Below are positions 1 to 7,866 of a DNA stretch of 32,790 nucleotides, piece by piece (position 1 is the first letter of the stretch; each line of letters starts with the position of its first letter). Where the stretch lies: contig JAGBXX010000025.1 of the NCBI GenBank assembly GCA_017629035.1, positions 1 through 32,790 of the forward strand, read 5' to 3'. A program made the position numbers and the translations under genes. The notes below the pieces were generated by a model, which saw nothing but the letters and a program-made list of their open reading frames with translations, was not told the DNA's origin and did no database searches. The DNA comes from Alistipes sp. (lineage in GTDB: Bacteria > Bacteroidota > Bacteroidia > Bacteroidales > Rikenellaceae).

Positions 1-66
1 ATTACGCGCTGTGCGCTCCGAAATGCCAAATTTTGAGGCAAACTCTGCAACTGAAATATACTTCAT
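1..66 (-). CDS. Helix-turn-helix DNA-binding protein, N-terminal fragment
   Basis: An ATG at 66 on the minus strand opens a frame that runs off the window after 22 codons. The visible peptide begins MKYISVAEFASKFGISER. The pattern of I-S-V-x-E-x-A followed by F-G-I-S-x-R-T matches the first two helices of excisionase/MerR-like winged-helix domains, which are common in Bacteroidales DNA-binding proteins. A consensus promoter lies directly upstream (107-138), which supports this start. The rest of the protein is outside the window, so it could be a stand-alone regulator, an excisionase-like protein or the N-terminus of a larger fusion such as a Fic protein. Confidence 0.6.
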   Translation of the reverse strand, partial: MKYISVAEFASKFGISERTARN

Positions 67-76
67 ACACTACGAC

Positions 77-138
77 TATCGGCAAGTTTTAGACCGATTT
101 TCTGTGCAAATATAGCAATTCTTGCCGATAACGGCAAA
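77..138. promoter_or_regulatory. Operator-like inverted repeats around the HTH promoter
   Basis: TATCGGCAAG (77-86) is the exact reverse complement of CTTGCCGATA (121-130). The latter also forms a compact palindrome with the next bases, TTGCCG-ATAA-CGGCAA (122-137), which covers the -33 element. One half-site lies downstream of the start point and two lie upstream, as expected for autoregulation by the adjacent HTH protein. Binding is inferred; only the symmetry is visible. Confidence 0.45.
107..138 (-). promoter_or_regulatory. Bacteroidetes-type promoter for the HTH gene
   Basis: On the minus strand, TTTG (135-138) and TATATTTG (107-114) are separated by 20 bases and fit the Bacteroidetes -33/-7 consensus. 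The predicted start point near 100 leaves a leader of about 35 bases before the ATG at 66. Confidence 0.7.
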
Positions 139-234
139 TTAGTCGCAGATGTTCTATATTTTTTTTCACCCTCTTGCTCTGCGCAAACCTCAAAGAACGT
201 TAGTAGTTTAGTGCAGATCTCGAAGTTCTATAAG

Positions 235-297
235 TTCTCTAAACTCACTAATCTCTCTAAACTCTCTAATCTCCCTAAATTCTCTAAACTCACTAAT
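235..297. repeat. Short degenerate tandem repeat
   Basis: The 18-base sequence TTCTCTAAACTCACTAAT occurs exactly at 235-252 and 280-297. Degenerate copies of TCTCTAAACTCTCTAAT fill the gap. It is pyrimidine-rich, noncoding, and ends about 14 bases before the -33 element of the following lipoprotein gene. Confidence 0.7.
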
Positions 298-310
298 TTC
301 CCGAATTCTC

Positions 311-341
311 TTGCAGATGCAGAAGAATTTTACTAAATTTG
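311..341 (+). promoter_or_regulatory. Promoter of the small lipoprotein gene
   Basis: TTG (311-313) and TAAATTTG (334-341) are spaced by 20 bases and match the Bacteroidetes consensus. The start point would be near 348, about 25 bases before the ATG at 372. Confidence 0.65.
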
Positions 342-371
342 TAGTGATTGAAAACTAACAAACTACCCAAG

Positions 372-659
372 ATGAAGAAGATTAAATTTTTGTTTCTTGC
401 CACTATGACTCTCATTCTATGCTCATGTGGCGCCGATTTATCGCTCGTTGCCGAGGATATACGCTTAGAGATGGAGAGCCAGATTGAGGCTGAGCTCAAC
501 TTCGATGTTACCGTAGGGGATATCGTTCTTGTTCACGCCGGAGGTAATAAGTACGAGAGTATCGTAACCGTGTGGGGCAATGGCGAGTCTGCCCAATTTG
601 CGCTCGATGTAACCTGGGATGGCTACAACTACTCGGCTATATGGGAGCCTATATACTAA
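372..659 (+). CDS. Small secreted lipoprotein of unknown function
   Basis: The gene encodes 95 residues. The ATG at 372 is chosen because it starts a clean lipoprotein signal peptide: MKKIK, a hydrophobic stretch, then the lipobox LCSC with Cys18. A longer frame beginning at a TTG at 348 would start at the predicted transcription start and is unlikely. The mature part is acidic, with a predicted helix (SLVAEDIRLEMESQIEAEL) followed by alternating strands ending in aromatic residues. I recognise no family. It stands alone between its own promoter (311-341) and terminator (708-740). A periplasm- or surface-anchored role is inferred only from the lipobox. Confidence 0.75.
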   Translation: MKKIKFLFLATMTLILCSCGADLSLVAEDIRLEMESQIEAELNFDVTVGDIVLVHAGGNKYESIVTVWGNGESAQFALDVTWDGYNYSAIWEPIY

Positions 660-707
660 CTCCCACACACGCAGCATAGAGCTCTCTACACGGGCTCAGC
701 AGACAAA

Positions 708-740
708 GAGCGAGGCATTTAGCTTCGCTCCTTGATTTTT
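708..740 (+). terminator. Rho-independent terminator after the small lipoprotein gene
   Basis: GAGCGAGGC (708-716) pairs with GCTTCGCTC (722-730) around a five-base loop, with one G-T pair. CTTGATTTTT follows. It lies about 50 bases after the stop codon. Confidence 0.7.
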
Positions 741-833
741 ACTCACTTGTCATAATCATATTTTCTCATACCCCAGTATGTCGGACAAATACCCCATGCG
801 AGTGGGCGGTGGCAGAAAAAATTGGATAAAAAG

Positions 834-864
834 TTTGCAGATTAAAAAATCTTGTGTACTTTTG
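834..864 (+). promoter_or_regulatory. Promoter of tRNA-Thr
   Basis: TTTG (834-837) and TACTTTTG (857-864) are separated by 19 bases. The predicted start, near 871, lies about 26 bases before the mature tRNA 5' end. Confidence 0.7.
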
Positions 865-896
865 TGCACTCTTTCATAGGAGTAGGGTTTATTATT

Positions 897-966
<70 letters not shown>

Positions 967-968
<2 letters not shown>

Positions 969-1155
969 CTGCGCAGAGAATGCGCAAGCAAGTGCCACCG
1001 CAAGGTGGCATTTGTCGTATATGGGCTACAAGCCATGCTTGAATGAGCGAAGTAGACGATATACAACAAATGAATCGCTGTAGCGACACTTGCTTGCGCA
1101 CTCCATGCCATAGCGCCACACAGGCTCAACAAGCGCAGCGAAGTTAAGCCTGATC
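967..1155. other. Structured noncoding element downstream of tRNA-Thr
   Basis: The region has no credible gene but contains nested inverted repeats. CTCTGCGCAGAG (967-978) is a perfect palindrome. A perfect 14-bp stem joins 981-994 (TGCGCAAGCAAGTG) to 1087-1100. It encloses three arms: TGCCACC-GCAA-GGTGGCA (993-1010); a 13-bp stem with one mismatch (1010-1022 with 1059-1071) that itself contains a small hairpin at 1024-1034; and TCGCT-GT-AGCGA (1075-1086). A separate stem pairs 1122-1130 with 1143-1151. Together this is a four-way-junction fold. It could be part of the tRNA transcript, an independent RNA or a mobile palindromic repeat; no family is recognised. Confidence 0.6.
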
Positions 1156-1164
1156 CCGAAACCA

Positions 1165-1213
1165 TAACAAACAACAAAAGACCCTCGCCACGTTTGTTTG
1201 TAGCGAGAGTCTT
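1165..1213 (-). terminator. Rho-independent terminator of the surface-protein operon
   Basis: On the minus strand an 11-bp stem with one mismatch (1203-1213 with 1178-1188) is followed by the T-rich run TTTTGTTGTTTGTT. It begins about 22 bases after the stop codon of the last operon gene. Confidence 0.7.
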
Positions 1214-1235
1214 AGTTATTACCTCTTCCGAGCCG

Positions 1236-2240
1236 TTAGTTCACCTCGAAGTTATACTCACCGTCGTAGTCGGGAATGATCGTAACACCACCCTCGGCCT
1301 CCGAGGTCAGGAATCGTGCTCTTACCGTGGTGAGCTTGCTGCGCACAAGGGGCACCTCGATAGGCTTAAAGCTCGAGATGAGGCGATCCTTGCTATCGTA
1401 GATATCTACCGAGACAACGACAACAGACTCACTACCATTGACAAAGACGTAGTCAAAGCCAAGCTCTGCCTCGGCATCGTTAAGGCGATTAAGGCCGCAC
1501 TCAAACGACACGCTCGACTTAGAGTCGGCAGGCTTGTCGGTGAACATATTGTAGGAGTAAGGCATAAATCCCTGGTAGTGGAACACCGCCTTATAGTCGT
1601 TCAGGTCGACATCTGCGCCACTTGGCGTGATACCCGCCGAGGCAACCTTAACGATGAAGTCCTCGACATCGGTAGAGACAAAATTAAACTTGGCCATAGG
1701 TCGGCTCATATCCACGTAGCCTCTGTTAACAACGTCAGATACCTCCGACACCACAGCACCTCGGAAGGCGTCACGGAAGTCGTTGCCACCGATGTGTTCC
1801 TCGCCGATGAGTGCCACCTGCTCGAACGACTCGGCGTCGTAGTACGACTCTACCTCGTCGCCACTTATCACATAGTCGCTCCAGACGACAAAATTATAGT
1901 TGCCAGGGACCACCTGGAGCGTAAGACTTGTGTTAAGCTCCGAGATATCATCCTTGATAAACTCAAAATTGTATAGCTCCTCACGTGCCTCGACACCCTC
2001 GGCCTCAGCATCAAAGACCTTGACGATATATCGCACGTCGTACTTCTCGGCCTCAGCGCTACGTGTATCCTCCTCGTACTCCACGATTTTGTAGAGTGGC
2101 AGGTTGGTATCGTAGCTTAGCTCGAGAGCAAACTCTATAGGCTTAGGTGTGGGATCGGGAAACTCGTGAACATCGCACGACGACATCGCAATGCCACACA
2201 CGAGGCATACGAAGGTCACTATATATTGAAATGTTCTCAT
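1236..2240 (-). CDS. Fimbrial-type (DUF6562/Mfa2-like) lipoprotein
   Basis: This 334-residue protein has a type II signal peptide with lipobox MSSC (Cys22) followed by an acidic stretch (DVHEFPD), which suits surface export. The body is beta-rich and contains the RPMAKFNF motif near residue 180, together with motifs such as GNDFRDAFRG and YNFVVWSDY. These recur in the fimbrillin-like DUF6562 and FimB/Mfa2 lipoprotein families of Bacteroidales. It is the last gene of a four-gene operon and starts one base after the preceding stop codon, so it is probably translationally coupled. By size and context it could be an anchor or assembly subunit for the two larger DUF6562 proteins. The exact family is inferred from motifs. 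Confidence 0.65.
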   Translation of the reverse strand: MRTFQYIVTFVCLVCGIAMSSCDVHEFPDPTPKPIEFALELSYDTNLPLYKIVEYEEDTRSAEAEKYDVRYIVKVFDAEAEGVEAREELYNFEFIKDDISELNTSLTLQVVPGNYNFVVWSDYVISGDEVESYYDAESFEQVALIGEEHIGGNDFRDAFRGAVVSEVSDVVNRGYVDMSRPMAKFNFVSTDVEDFIVKVASAGITPSGADVDLNDYKAVFHYQGFMPYSYNMFTDKPADSKSSVSFECGLNRLNDAEAELGFDYVFVNGSESVVVVSVDIYDSKDRLISSFKPIEVPLVRSKLTTVRARFLTSEAEGGVTIIPDYDGEYNFEVN

Positions 2241-2241
2241 A

Positions 2242-3576
2242 CTACTTCACTCTTTTGGGGTTAGGGCTCTTCTTGTATGGTATACGGTACGAGATACCGA
2301 TTGTCACATTATCCAAGCCGATATAGTTTCCTTTGCGCACCTCGTACAACATACCCTCCTTGACATTTGGCAGGTTGTGGAATACGTCGTAGTGGAGCGG
2401 ATATACACCTGCTCCCAGGGCAAACTCCAGCTTCCAGTTCTTATCCTTGCTTATGGGCAGACGATAGCCCAACGACAAGCCACCACCGAGCGTTGGCGTA
2501 GTACCGTTGTGGTCCTGATAGCGCCAGTCGCCGTCAAAGGCGAAGTTGTAGTATGCAAAGCCCATGTGCGCACCAACAAAGAGACCATCATGGTTCTTCA
2601 TAGGCCATACACGCAACTCGGGCTGTAGGGAGAAGTTTCGGAACTTAATCGTAGGCTTGAAGTAGTTGATTGCCGAGTACGACACAGGGATGTTAAGCGA
2701 GAGGTAGTTGCCCAGGTCGAACTCAACACCCAGGTTGGCATTGAGCAGAGCAAGGCCCACTACGTTTGTCTTAACATACATATAGTGACGCTGCGCCGCA
2801 GCACCCGCCACGGCCGTAGCCACAAGGGGCGCAGCACTCATCCTCACGGCACGTGCTGACTGAGGCTCTGAGCCTGATACAGGCGTAAGAATCTCACGCA
2901 CACGACTATCATACCTCTTTGCAAGGTCGCTCTTCTCGGTCACAATCACCATGTAGGCATTACGCAGATGTGCGAAGTAGCTATCAAAGATACGTCGCCA
3001 TGTCTTGCCGCCATCCATAGCCTGGAGCTTGCCGATACGGCTATCGAGCTGGTTACCCTTCGAGGTATTCTCGCTACGCAGGATCGCCAGGATATCCTCC
3101 TTATTCTCGATATCGGACTCCACAACCATCTGCTCGAGCTCCTCCCAGGCGATATAGTGGTCGCTTCGTGTGATTATATCCTCGGGGATATCTACACGCT
3201 CACGCACATACTCCTCCAAGCGAGTAAGACGTGTGCTACTGAGGTAGTGGTTGAATGGCACGCTACCCTCGGGCGAGCAGGCACCACAGAACTCCACTGC
3301 GACAACCTTAACCATGCTATCTCTCTGACGCTCCTTGGCCCACTCCACAATACGCTCAAACGTAGCCTCGTTGCCCATATACGACTTGTCGAGATAGGTC
3401 TTGGCCACACGATAGCGTATGCGCATCTCCTCACGACTCTGAGCATCGTCGTCGATCATGTGCGTCTGCGCCATAACGCCCTCTATTGGGATAAACATTC
3501 CCAGGGCGAGCACCATAAATGCAATGCAGCGTCGCAACGTGCTGTTCACGCCAAATTGCCTATTGCTTCTATTCAT
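2242..3576 (-). CDS. DUF3575 outer-membrane protein with OmpA-like N-terminal domain
   Basis: The protein has 444 residues from the ATG at 3576; a TTG two codons upstream is less likely. After a long signal peptide ending near VMAQ, residues about 85-230 contain ACSPEGSVPFNHYLSSTRL and a downstream LRNAYMVI segment, resembling the OmpA-like part of Bacteroidales DUF3575/DUF3868 proteins. The second half (about 255-444) has repeated amphipathic strands rich in Gly and aromatic residues (VVGLALLNANLGVEFDLG, GGGLSLGYRLP), typical of a small beta-barrel. Such genes commonly accompany Mfa/FimB-type fimbrial lipoprotein genes in Bacteroides. Here it lies 12 bases after one DUF6562 gene and one base before another. 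It probably anchors or exports the surface subunits. Confidence 0.75.
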   Translation of the reverse strand: MNRSNRQFGVNSTLRRCIAFMVLALGMFIPIEGVMAQTHMIDDDAQSREEMRIRYRVAKTYLDKSYMGNEATFERIVEWAKERQRDSMVKVVAVEFCGACSPEGSVPFNHYLSSTRLTRLEEYVRERVDIPEDIITRSDHYIAWEELEQMVVESDIENKEDILAILRSENTSKGNQLDSRIGKLQAMDGGKTWRRIFDSYFAHLRNAYMVIVTEKSDLAKRYDSRVREILTPVSGSEPQSARAVRMSAAPLVATAVAGAAAQRHYMYVKTNVVGLALLNANLGVEFDLGNYLSLNIPVSYSAINYFKPTIKFRNFSLQPELRVWPMKNHDGLFVGAHMGFAYYNFAFDGDWRYQDHNGTTPTLGGGLSLGYRLPISKDKNWKLEFALGAGVYPLHYDVFHNLPNVKEGMLYEVRKGNYIGLDNVTIGISYRIPYKKSPNPKRVK

Positions 3577-3588
3577 AATCAAAGTTTG

Positions 3589-5301
3589 TTATAGACCCAT
3601 TGCTGAGCGTAGCTCCTCGTAGGTATACTCCACACCCTCACAGGTGATAGGACCCACCTTGGCGCCATCCTCAATAATCAGGAACTCCACATCGGTAGAT
3701 ACAAGCTGCAGCGAGCCAACCTCAGCACCACTCTTGATGGTCATCGTTGTTGAGTACTCCTTGCCACCGTATGGGCAACGAGGCTCGCAGCATATCACCT
3801 TATCGATCTTTGTTCCCTTGCCAATAGTCATCCACGAGTGCTTCGTAGAATCACACGTACCGCAGTAGAGCGTGTCAATCTTGACGTCGTACAACTCCAC
3901 CACTGCATGTGTCCAGGCGAATACTGTTCCATACTCACCACCATAGAACCATGCATCCGACTCATTACGCACACCTATATCGCACGATATAACCTCGTGT
4001 GTCACGCCATGCTTGTCCGTGACTGGCTCACGAACTGTGGTAGCTCCCTTCATCACGCAGTTGTTGAGCGTAGTCTTGCCATAGGCAATCACCGCAGGCG
4101 AGAAGTACCACTCGTGGCACTCGATGCACGACGATGTCGACAGGTTGCGCAACTCAACATTATTCAAGATGTTGTTGTAGTTGACGTAACCGCCACCACG
4201 ATACTCTCCCAACTCAATCACCCAAATATCGCCCGTGAAGAGCAGATTGTTGTAGGTGATGGTCTGGCCCGAGACGCTGGCAAACTGAAGTCCTGTCCCG
4301 TAGCTCGACATGTTGTAGATAGTATTCTCCATTGTGGTATCCTCCTCGACATTGAAGTATACGTAGCCATAATCGGTATTTGGCTCCCAGACATAGTCGC
4401 GCACGTTGATCTTACCATTGTCAGTTACAACCTGACCCACAAAGTCGGTGCGGCAGTTGCGCTCGAGTGTCACGCTGTTTGTGGCCTCGTTCTCGAACAT
4501 CACGGCCTCGTTCTCGTCGTTAAGGAAGAAGAACTCCACGCTATGTGTCGAAGGTGTTGTATCGGCCAATAGGTAGGCCATGGCTACGTACGAATACTCC
4601 TCATCCACGCCATTCTCATCGACATCGGCTCTAAGGCTCTCTGCGGGCAGAGCACCTGGCTTGAACGATGCGTTGGCACGGTCTGAGAGCTCGCCTGTAG
4701 AGAGGTCGATGGTGTGCGCCACATCACGCACACGCACACACGACTTAGTGATGTCGAAGTCGTAGAACTCCTGGATATACTCCCAGTCAAAGGGGTATGC
4801 ACCAGCATTTAGCTGCGCAAATGGGCGACGAAGCACCACACCCACCACCGAGTCGTCAATGGTAAACTCCTTTGACACACCGTAGAAGGCATCACGACGC
4901 TCATCGTTGCACTCGCCCGTGTACGACACCGACACCTTCATATCATCAGATACGGTATAGGCATCCGTGAGGCTCGACTGCATCCAGAATACGGCCTTAT
5001 ACTTCACACCTCCGCAGAGCGTAAATCGTGTAGTCAGTCCGCTTGAGGCTGCTGCACCATCGGCATTATGCTTGGTGTTCTTACTCGCCACAAGCTCGTT
5101 TGTCTTGGCATTAAACACCGCATACATAAGCACGTCGGCCGATGTACCGTCGCTTATGGCACGTGTAGCGTCAACACCCTCATACTCGAAGTTAAAGGTC
5201 ACCTCAACCTCGGTCATGGGCTGCACTACATCAAGAGCATTCTGCTCGCACGCCACAATAGGGAGTGCGAGCAGTAATATGGTTAAAATTCGTTTTATCA
5301 T
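3589..5301 (-). CDS. DUF6562 surface lipoprotein with beta-helix-like C-terminus (paralog B)
   Basis: The protein has 570 residues with lipobox IVAC (Cys18). Residues about 30-300 carry the DUF6562 signature motifs: TRAISDGT, AYTVSDDMKVSV, NDERRDAFYG, VVLRRPFAQLNAGAYPFDWEY and AYLLADTTPS. The second half changes character: short strand-turn repeats rich in Asn, Cys, Val and Ile (NNILNNVELRNL, TLNNCVMKG, GTKIDKVICCE, LIIEDGAKVG) look like a right-handed parallel beta-helix. It is a clear but divergent paralog of the upstream gene, sharing motif order from end to end. A surface adhesin or fimbrial tip role is inferred. The gene is 39 bases downstream of its paralog in the same operon. Confidence 0.75.
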   Translation of the reverse strand: MIKRILTILLLALPIVACEQNALDVVQPMTEVEVTFNFEYEGVDATRAISDGTSADVLMYAVFNAKTNELVASKNTKHNADGAAASSGLTTRFTLCGGVKYKAVFWMQSSLTDAYTVSDDMKVSVSYTGECNDERRDAFYGVSKEFTIDDSVVGVVLRRPFAQLNAGAYPFDWEYIQEFYDFDITKSCVRVRDVAHTIDLSTGELSDRANASFKPGALPAESLRADVDENGVDEEYSYVAMAYLLADTTPSTHSVEFFFLNDENEAVMFENEATNSVTLERNCRTDFVGQVVTDNGKINVRDYVWEPNTDYGYVYFNVEEDTTMENTIYNMSSYGTGLQFASVSGQTITYNNLLFTGDIWVIELGEYRGGGYVNYNNILNNVELRNLSTSSCIECHEWYFSPAVIAYGKTTLNNCVMKGATTVREPVTDKHGVTHEVISCDIGVRNESDAWFYGGEYGTVFAWTHAVVELYDVKIDTLYCGTCDSTKHSWMTIGKGTKIDKVICCEPRCPYGGKEYSTTMTIKSGAEVGSLQLVSTDVEFLIIEDGAKVGPITCEGVEYTYEELRSAMGL

Positions 5302-5340
5302 CTATAAAAGAGTTGGGAATTGGGGGAATCCAAAGAGCTA

Positions 5341-7101
5341 TTAAAACTCGTCAATAGCGTTTACAATCTCGTCGACGATAGCACCCTCCTCGATAATGAT
5401 TGAGAGGTTGCCATACTTGTCGAGCGATGGGCGGAAGTTCATGTCAAGACGCTTAACATGTGCGCCGGCCTTGATGATGAGCGATGGAGCCCAGCGGTTT
5501 GCAGGGTCATCGATCCAGTGCCAATTGCCATTCTCATCCTTCACTCGCTTAGCCAAGCCAGAGCTTGTCACGCAGATCTCGTCAACCACAGTACCCTCGC
5601 CGATTGTCAAGTGTGCAGGGGCGTATGAGTTGTGGTGTGTGCTGCAACGAATATACTTGAGTGTTGAGTTTGTGAGCGTGATCATAGAGTGGCTCCAAGC
5701 ATAGAGGCGGTCAACGGTACAGTTGTTGAAAATCGCCTCGCAGTTGTTAGGCACACCGCAGTCGTAAGGCAACACCTCGCGTATATCACCATAGTTGTCT
5801 GTCAAAGGTCCTGCAGTAGTTGTTGTACCTGTGAATGAGCAGTTCTCGAGTGTTGATACACCACGCAAGAATACGAGTGGCGCCATATAGTCGATAGCCT
5901 TAACATTCTCGATACCTGGGTGGTCAACAACCATATTCTCGGCACGAACATTTGTCATCACGTTAGTAAAGTCGATATAGCTACCCTTCTCACGATACTC
6001 ACCCATGGCAATATACTGCACACGGCCTGAGAACTCAACGTCGTTCATAGTAATCACGTTGTTGTTCTCCGACGTAAATGTTGCAGCCTCGTTGGTATTG
6101 AAGGCAAAGTACTTACCCTCGATAAGAGTATCCTCAGTAAAGTTGTAGTAGAGGCCACCGCTGTGTACCTGCTCGTTCTCGTAGATAGGATCGATCTTGA
6201 TGTTGAACGAGATGTCGCCAGTAAGGATCTGACCTACGATGTTTGTACGCCAGTTGCGCTGAATAGGCACAAACTCAAGACCTGAGTAGAGGAACGATGC
6301 CTGAGCAGTCTCGCTCTCATCGGTGAATGTGAACGACATCTTGTGTGACGATGGTGTTGTGTCGGCCAATAGGTACGACATTGAGAGATACTCATATATC
6401 TCCACCTCGCCATTCTCGTCAACGTCAACCTTGAGATCCTCCTCAGGAATAGCGTTGAATGTGTACTCAACATCTACCTCGCCCTCAACCGAGCCATCGA
6501 AGAGGTTGATAACATTTGCCACGCCCTCAACCTTTGCTGCAGACTTGGTTACAGTAAGACCAGACTCCACTGCATACTGCATATCCCAAGGATAAGCGCC
6601 AACATTTACCTGAGCAAATGGACGACGGAGAACTACCGATACAACATTGTTGCCATCAACGGTAAATGGCTCTGTTACTGCTGTGAATGCATCACGACGC
6701 TCGTCGTTGTTCACACCCTCGTAGTTGATCGTAACCTTCATGTCGTCAGACAAGGTGTAGGCGTCGCACTCAGGGTTCTGCGCCCAGAAAGCTACCTTGT
6801 ATGTCTGACCCTTGGCAAGCGAGATATACATTGAGTAGCCATCCTCGGTGAGAAGACCCCCAACATTATCTTTTGTCGCCTTTTTGTGAATCAACTCGCC
6901 CTCGTCGTTGAATACTGCCCAAGAGAGCTGTGTTGCTCCAGTACCGTCGCTGATAGCACGTGTACCGATACGACTCTCGGTGTCAATAACAAATTTCACC
7001 TCGAAAGTCTCTGGAGTAATGTGGTCTGTGTCATGCTGACACGCTACAAAACCTAATGCCGCAATAATTACGACAAATAGCTGACGTAAATTTCTACGCA
7101 T
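5341..7101 (-). CDS. DUF6562 surface lipoprotein with beta-helix-like C-terminus (paralog A)
   Basis: This is the first gene of the operon and encodes 586 residues with lipobox FVAC (Cys21). Residues about 35-305 show the DUF6562 core: GTRAISDGTGATQLSWAVFN, AYTLSDDMKVTINYEG, NDERRDAF, VVLRRPFAQVNVGAYPWD, SMSYLLADTTPS and RNWRTNIVGQILTGDI. Residues about 330-586 consist of short Asn-rich strand repeats (TLENCSFTG, IFNNCTVDR, TLTNSTLKYI, LTIGEGTVVDEI, IIIEEGAIVDEI), as in parallel beta-helix proteins. The strong promoter at 7240-7271 leaves a leader of about 130 bases. A conserved Arg in TRAISDG near the mature N-terminus occurs in both paralogs and could be a processing site as in Bacteroidales type V pili; this is speculative. 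Confidence 0.78.
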   Translation of the reverse strand: MRRNLRQLFVVIIAALGFVACQHDTDHITPETFEVKFVIDTESRIGTRAISDGTGATQLSWAVFNDEGELIHKKATKDNVGGLLTEDGYSMYISLAKGQTYKVAFWAQNPECDAYTLSDDMKVTINYEGVNNDERRDAFTAVTEPFTVDGNNVVSVVLRRPFAQVNVGAYPWDMQYAVESGLTVTKSAAKVEGVANVINLFDGSVEGEVDVEYTFNAIPEEDLKVDVDENGEVEIYEYLSMSYLLADTTPSSHKMSFTFTDESETAQASFLYSGLEFVPIQRNWRTNIVGQILTGDISFNIKIDPIYENEQVHSGGLYYNFTEDTLIEGKYFAFNTNEAATFTSENNNVITMNDVEFSGRVQYIAMGEYREKGSYIDFTNVMTNVRAENMVVDHPGIENVKAIDYMAPLVFLRGVSTLENCSFTGTTTTAGPLTDNYGDIREVLPYDCGVPNNCEAIFNNCTVDRLYAWSHSMITLTNSTLKYIRCSTHHNSYAPAHLTIGEGTVVDEICVTSSGLAKRVKDENGNWHWIDDPANRWAPSLIIKAGAHVKRLDMNFRPSLDKYGNLSIIIEEGAIVDEIVNAIDEF

Positions 7102-7239
7102 AATCGTAAATTTTGAAAATTATGAGTTTAATATTTTTTTTGCTGAATTAAATTCTCATGACTAAACACAGGAAACTACAATCATTTTCCTGATTTTCAG
7201 CCACACTATCCTAACGCACATTACCTAATCACAGCAATA

Positions 7240-7271
7240 CAAAGTTAGTGAAATTTTCTTTTATTTTCCAA
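7240..7271 (-). promoter_or_regulatory. Promoter of the surface-protein operon
   Basis: On the minus strand TTG (7269-7271, within ATTGG) and TAACTTTG (7240-7247) are spaced by about 20 bases. The start would be near 7233. A run of nine G (7296-7304) lies about 25 bases upstream. Confidence 0.65.
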
Positions 7272-7584
7272 TATTTCCACTAATTATTTTTCCGAGGGGG
7301 GGGGTACGTTACTGATTTTCAGCGCATTACATAACCTCCGTGAGCAGTTTTCAGCCATTATTATTTGGCTTTTATTTCAAAATTTCGAGATTTCGTTGAA
7401 AAAACCACTTTTTTCCCGTGCTCGTATATCTATTATATATATGGTATGGCCAGGCTGACCAACCCTCGATTTATTAATATAGTCATATATACAAAAAACG
7501 AGCAAGAGTCCTCCCCTCGCCCGAATTTCAAATAAAAAAATATGTTTACATACTTAACCCCTCATACAAATATCTCAAAAAATA
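7272..7584. other. Gene-free AT-rich intergenic stretch with a G9 tract
   Basis: No gene is visible. The stretch contains G9 at 7296-7304 and two copies of TTTTCAGC (7316-7323 and 7348-7355); a third copy lies at 7194-7201 in the operon leader. There is also a TA-rich segment around 7425-7445. Beyond these I see nothing recognisable. Confidence 0.6.
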
Positions 7585-7866
7585 CGGATGGGCTGACAAC
7601 CCCCAATTTTTCAGGAGAAGGGTGTCGAGTGCTACACTCGACAAAAATGCCGTCAATGGGTAGTACCCCCAATTTCTTAGGAGAAGGCTGCAGATACAAC
7701 GCTCGGCAAAAAAAATGCGGATGGGCTGTACACCCCCAATTTTTCAGGAGAAGGGTGTCGAGTGCTACACTCGGCAAAAATGCCGTCGATGGGTAGTACC
7801 CCCAATTTCTTAGGAGAAGGCTGCAGATACAACGCTCGGCAAAAAAAATGCGAATGGGCTGTACTA
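7585..7866. repeat. Compound tandem repeat, 133-bp period with A-B-A-B substructure
   Basis: Two nearly identical 133-bp units (7585-7717 and 7718-7850) are followed by the first bases of a third. Each unit is two related half-units of about 66 bases. Half A contains CCCCAATTTTTCAGGAGAAGG; half B contains CCCCAATTTCTTAGGAGAAGG and TGCAGATACAACGCTCGG. Half A also holds a perfect hairpin, TGTCGAGTG-CTA-CACTCGACA (7623-7643). Short open frames crossing the array reflect the repetition, not a gene. Confidence 0.85.

Noticed and set aside
3838-4572. Long plus-strand frame (244 codons) inside the DUF6562 paralog B gene
   Set aside because: It is antisense to a clear lipoprotein gene with family motifs and has no domain or promoter of its own.
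7190-7310. Possible invertible promoter for the surface operon
   Set aside because: No matching inverted repeats flank the promoter, and no recombinase gene is nearby; the repeated TTTTCAGC motifs are direct, not inverted.
7542-7796. Open frame of about 84 codons with repeated PNFLGEGCR-like peptides
   Set aside because: It lies entirely over the 133-bp tandem array, and the peptide repeats only mirror the DNA repeats. There is no promoter or signal peptide, and the opposite strand is open as well.
7585-7850. Possible CRISPR array
   Set aside because: The repeats are 66-133 bp, contiguous and without unique spacers, and no cas genes are present.
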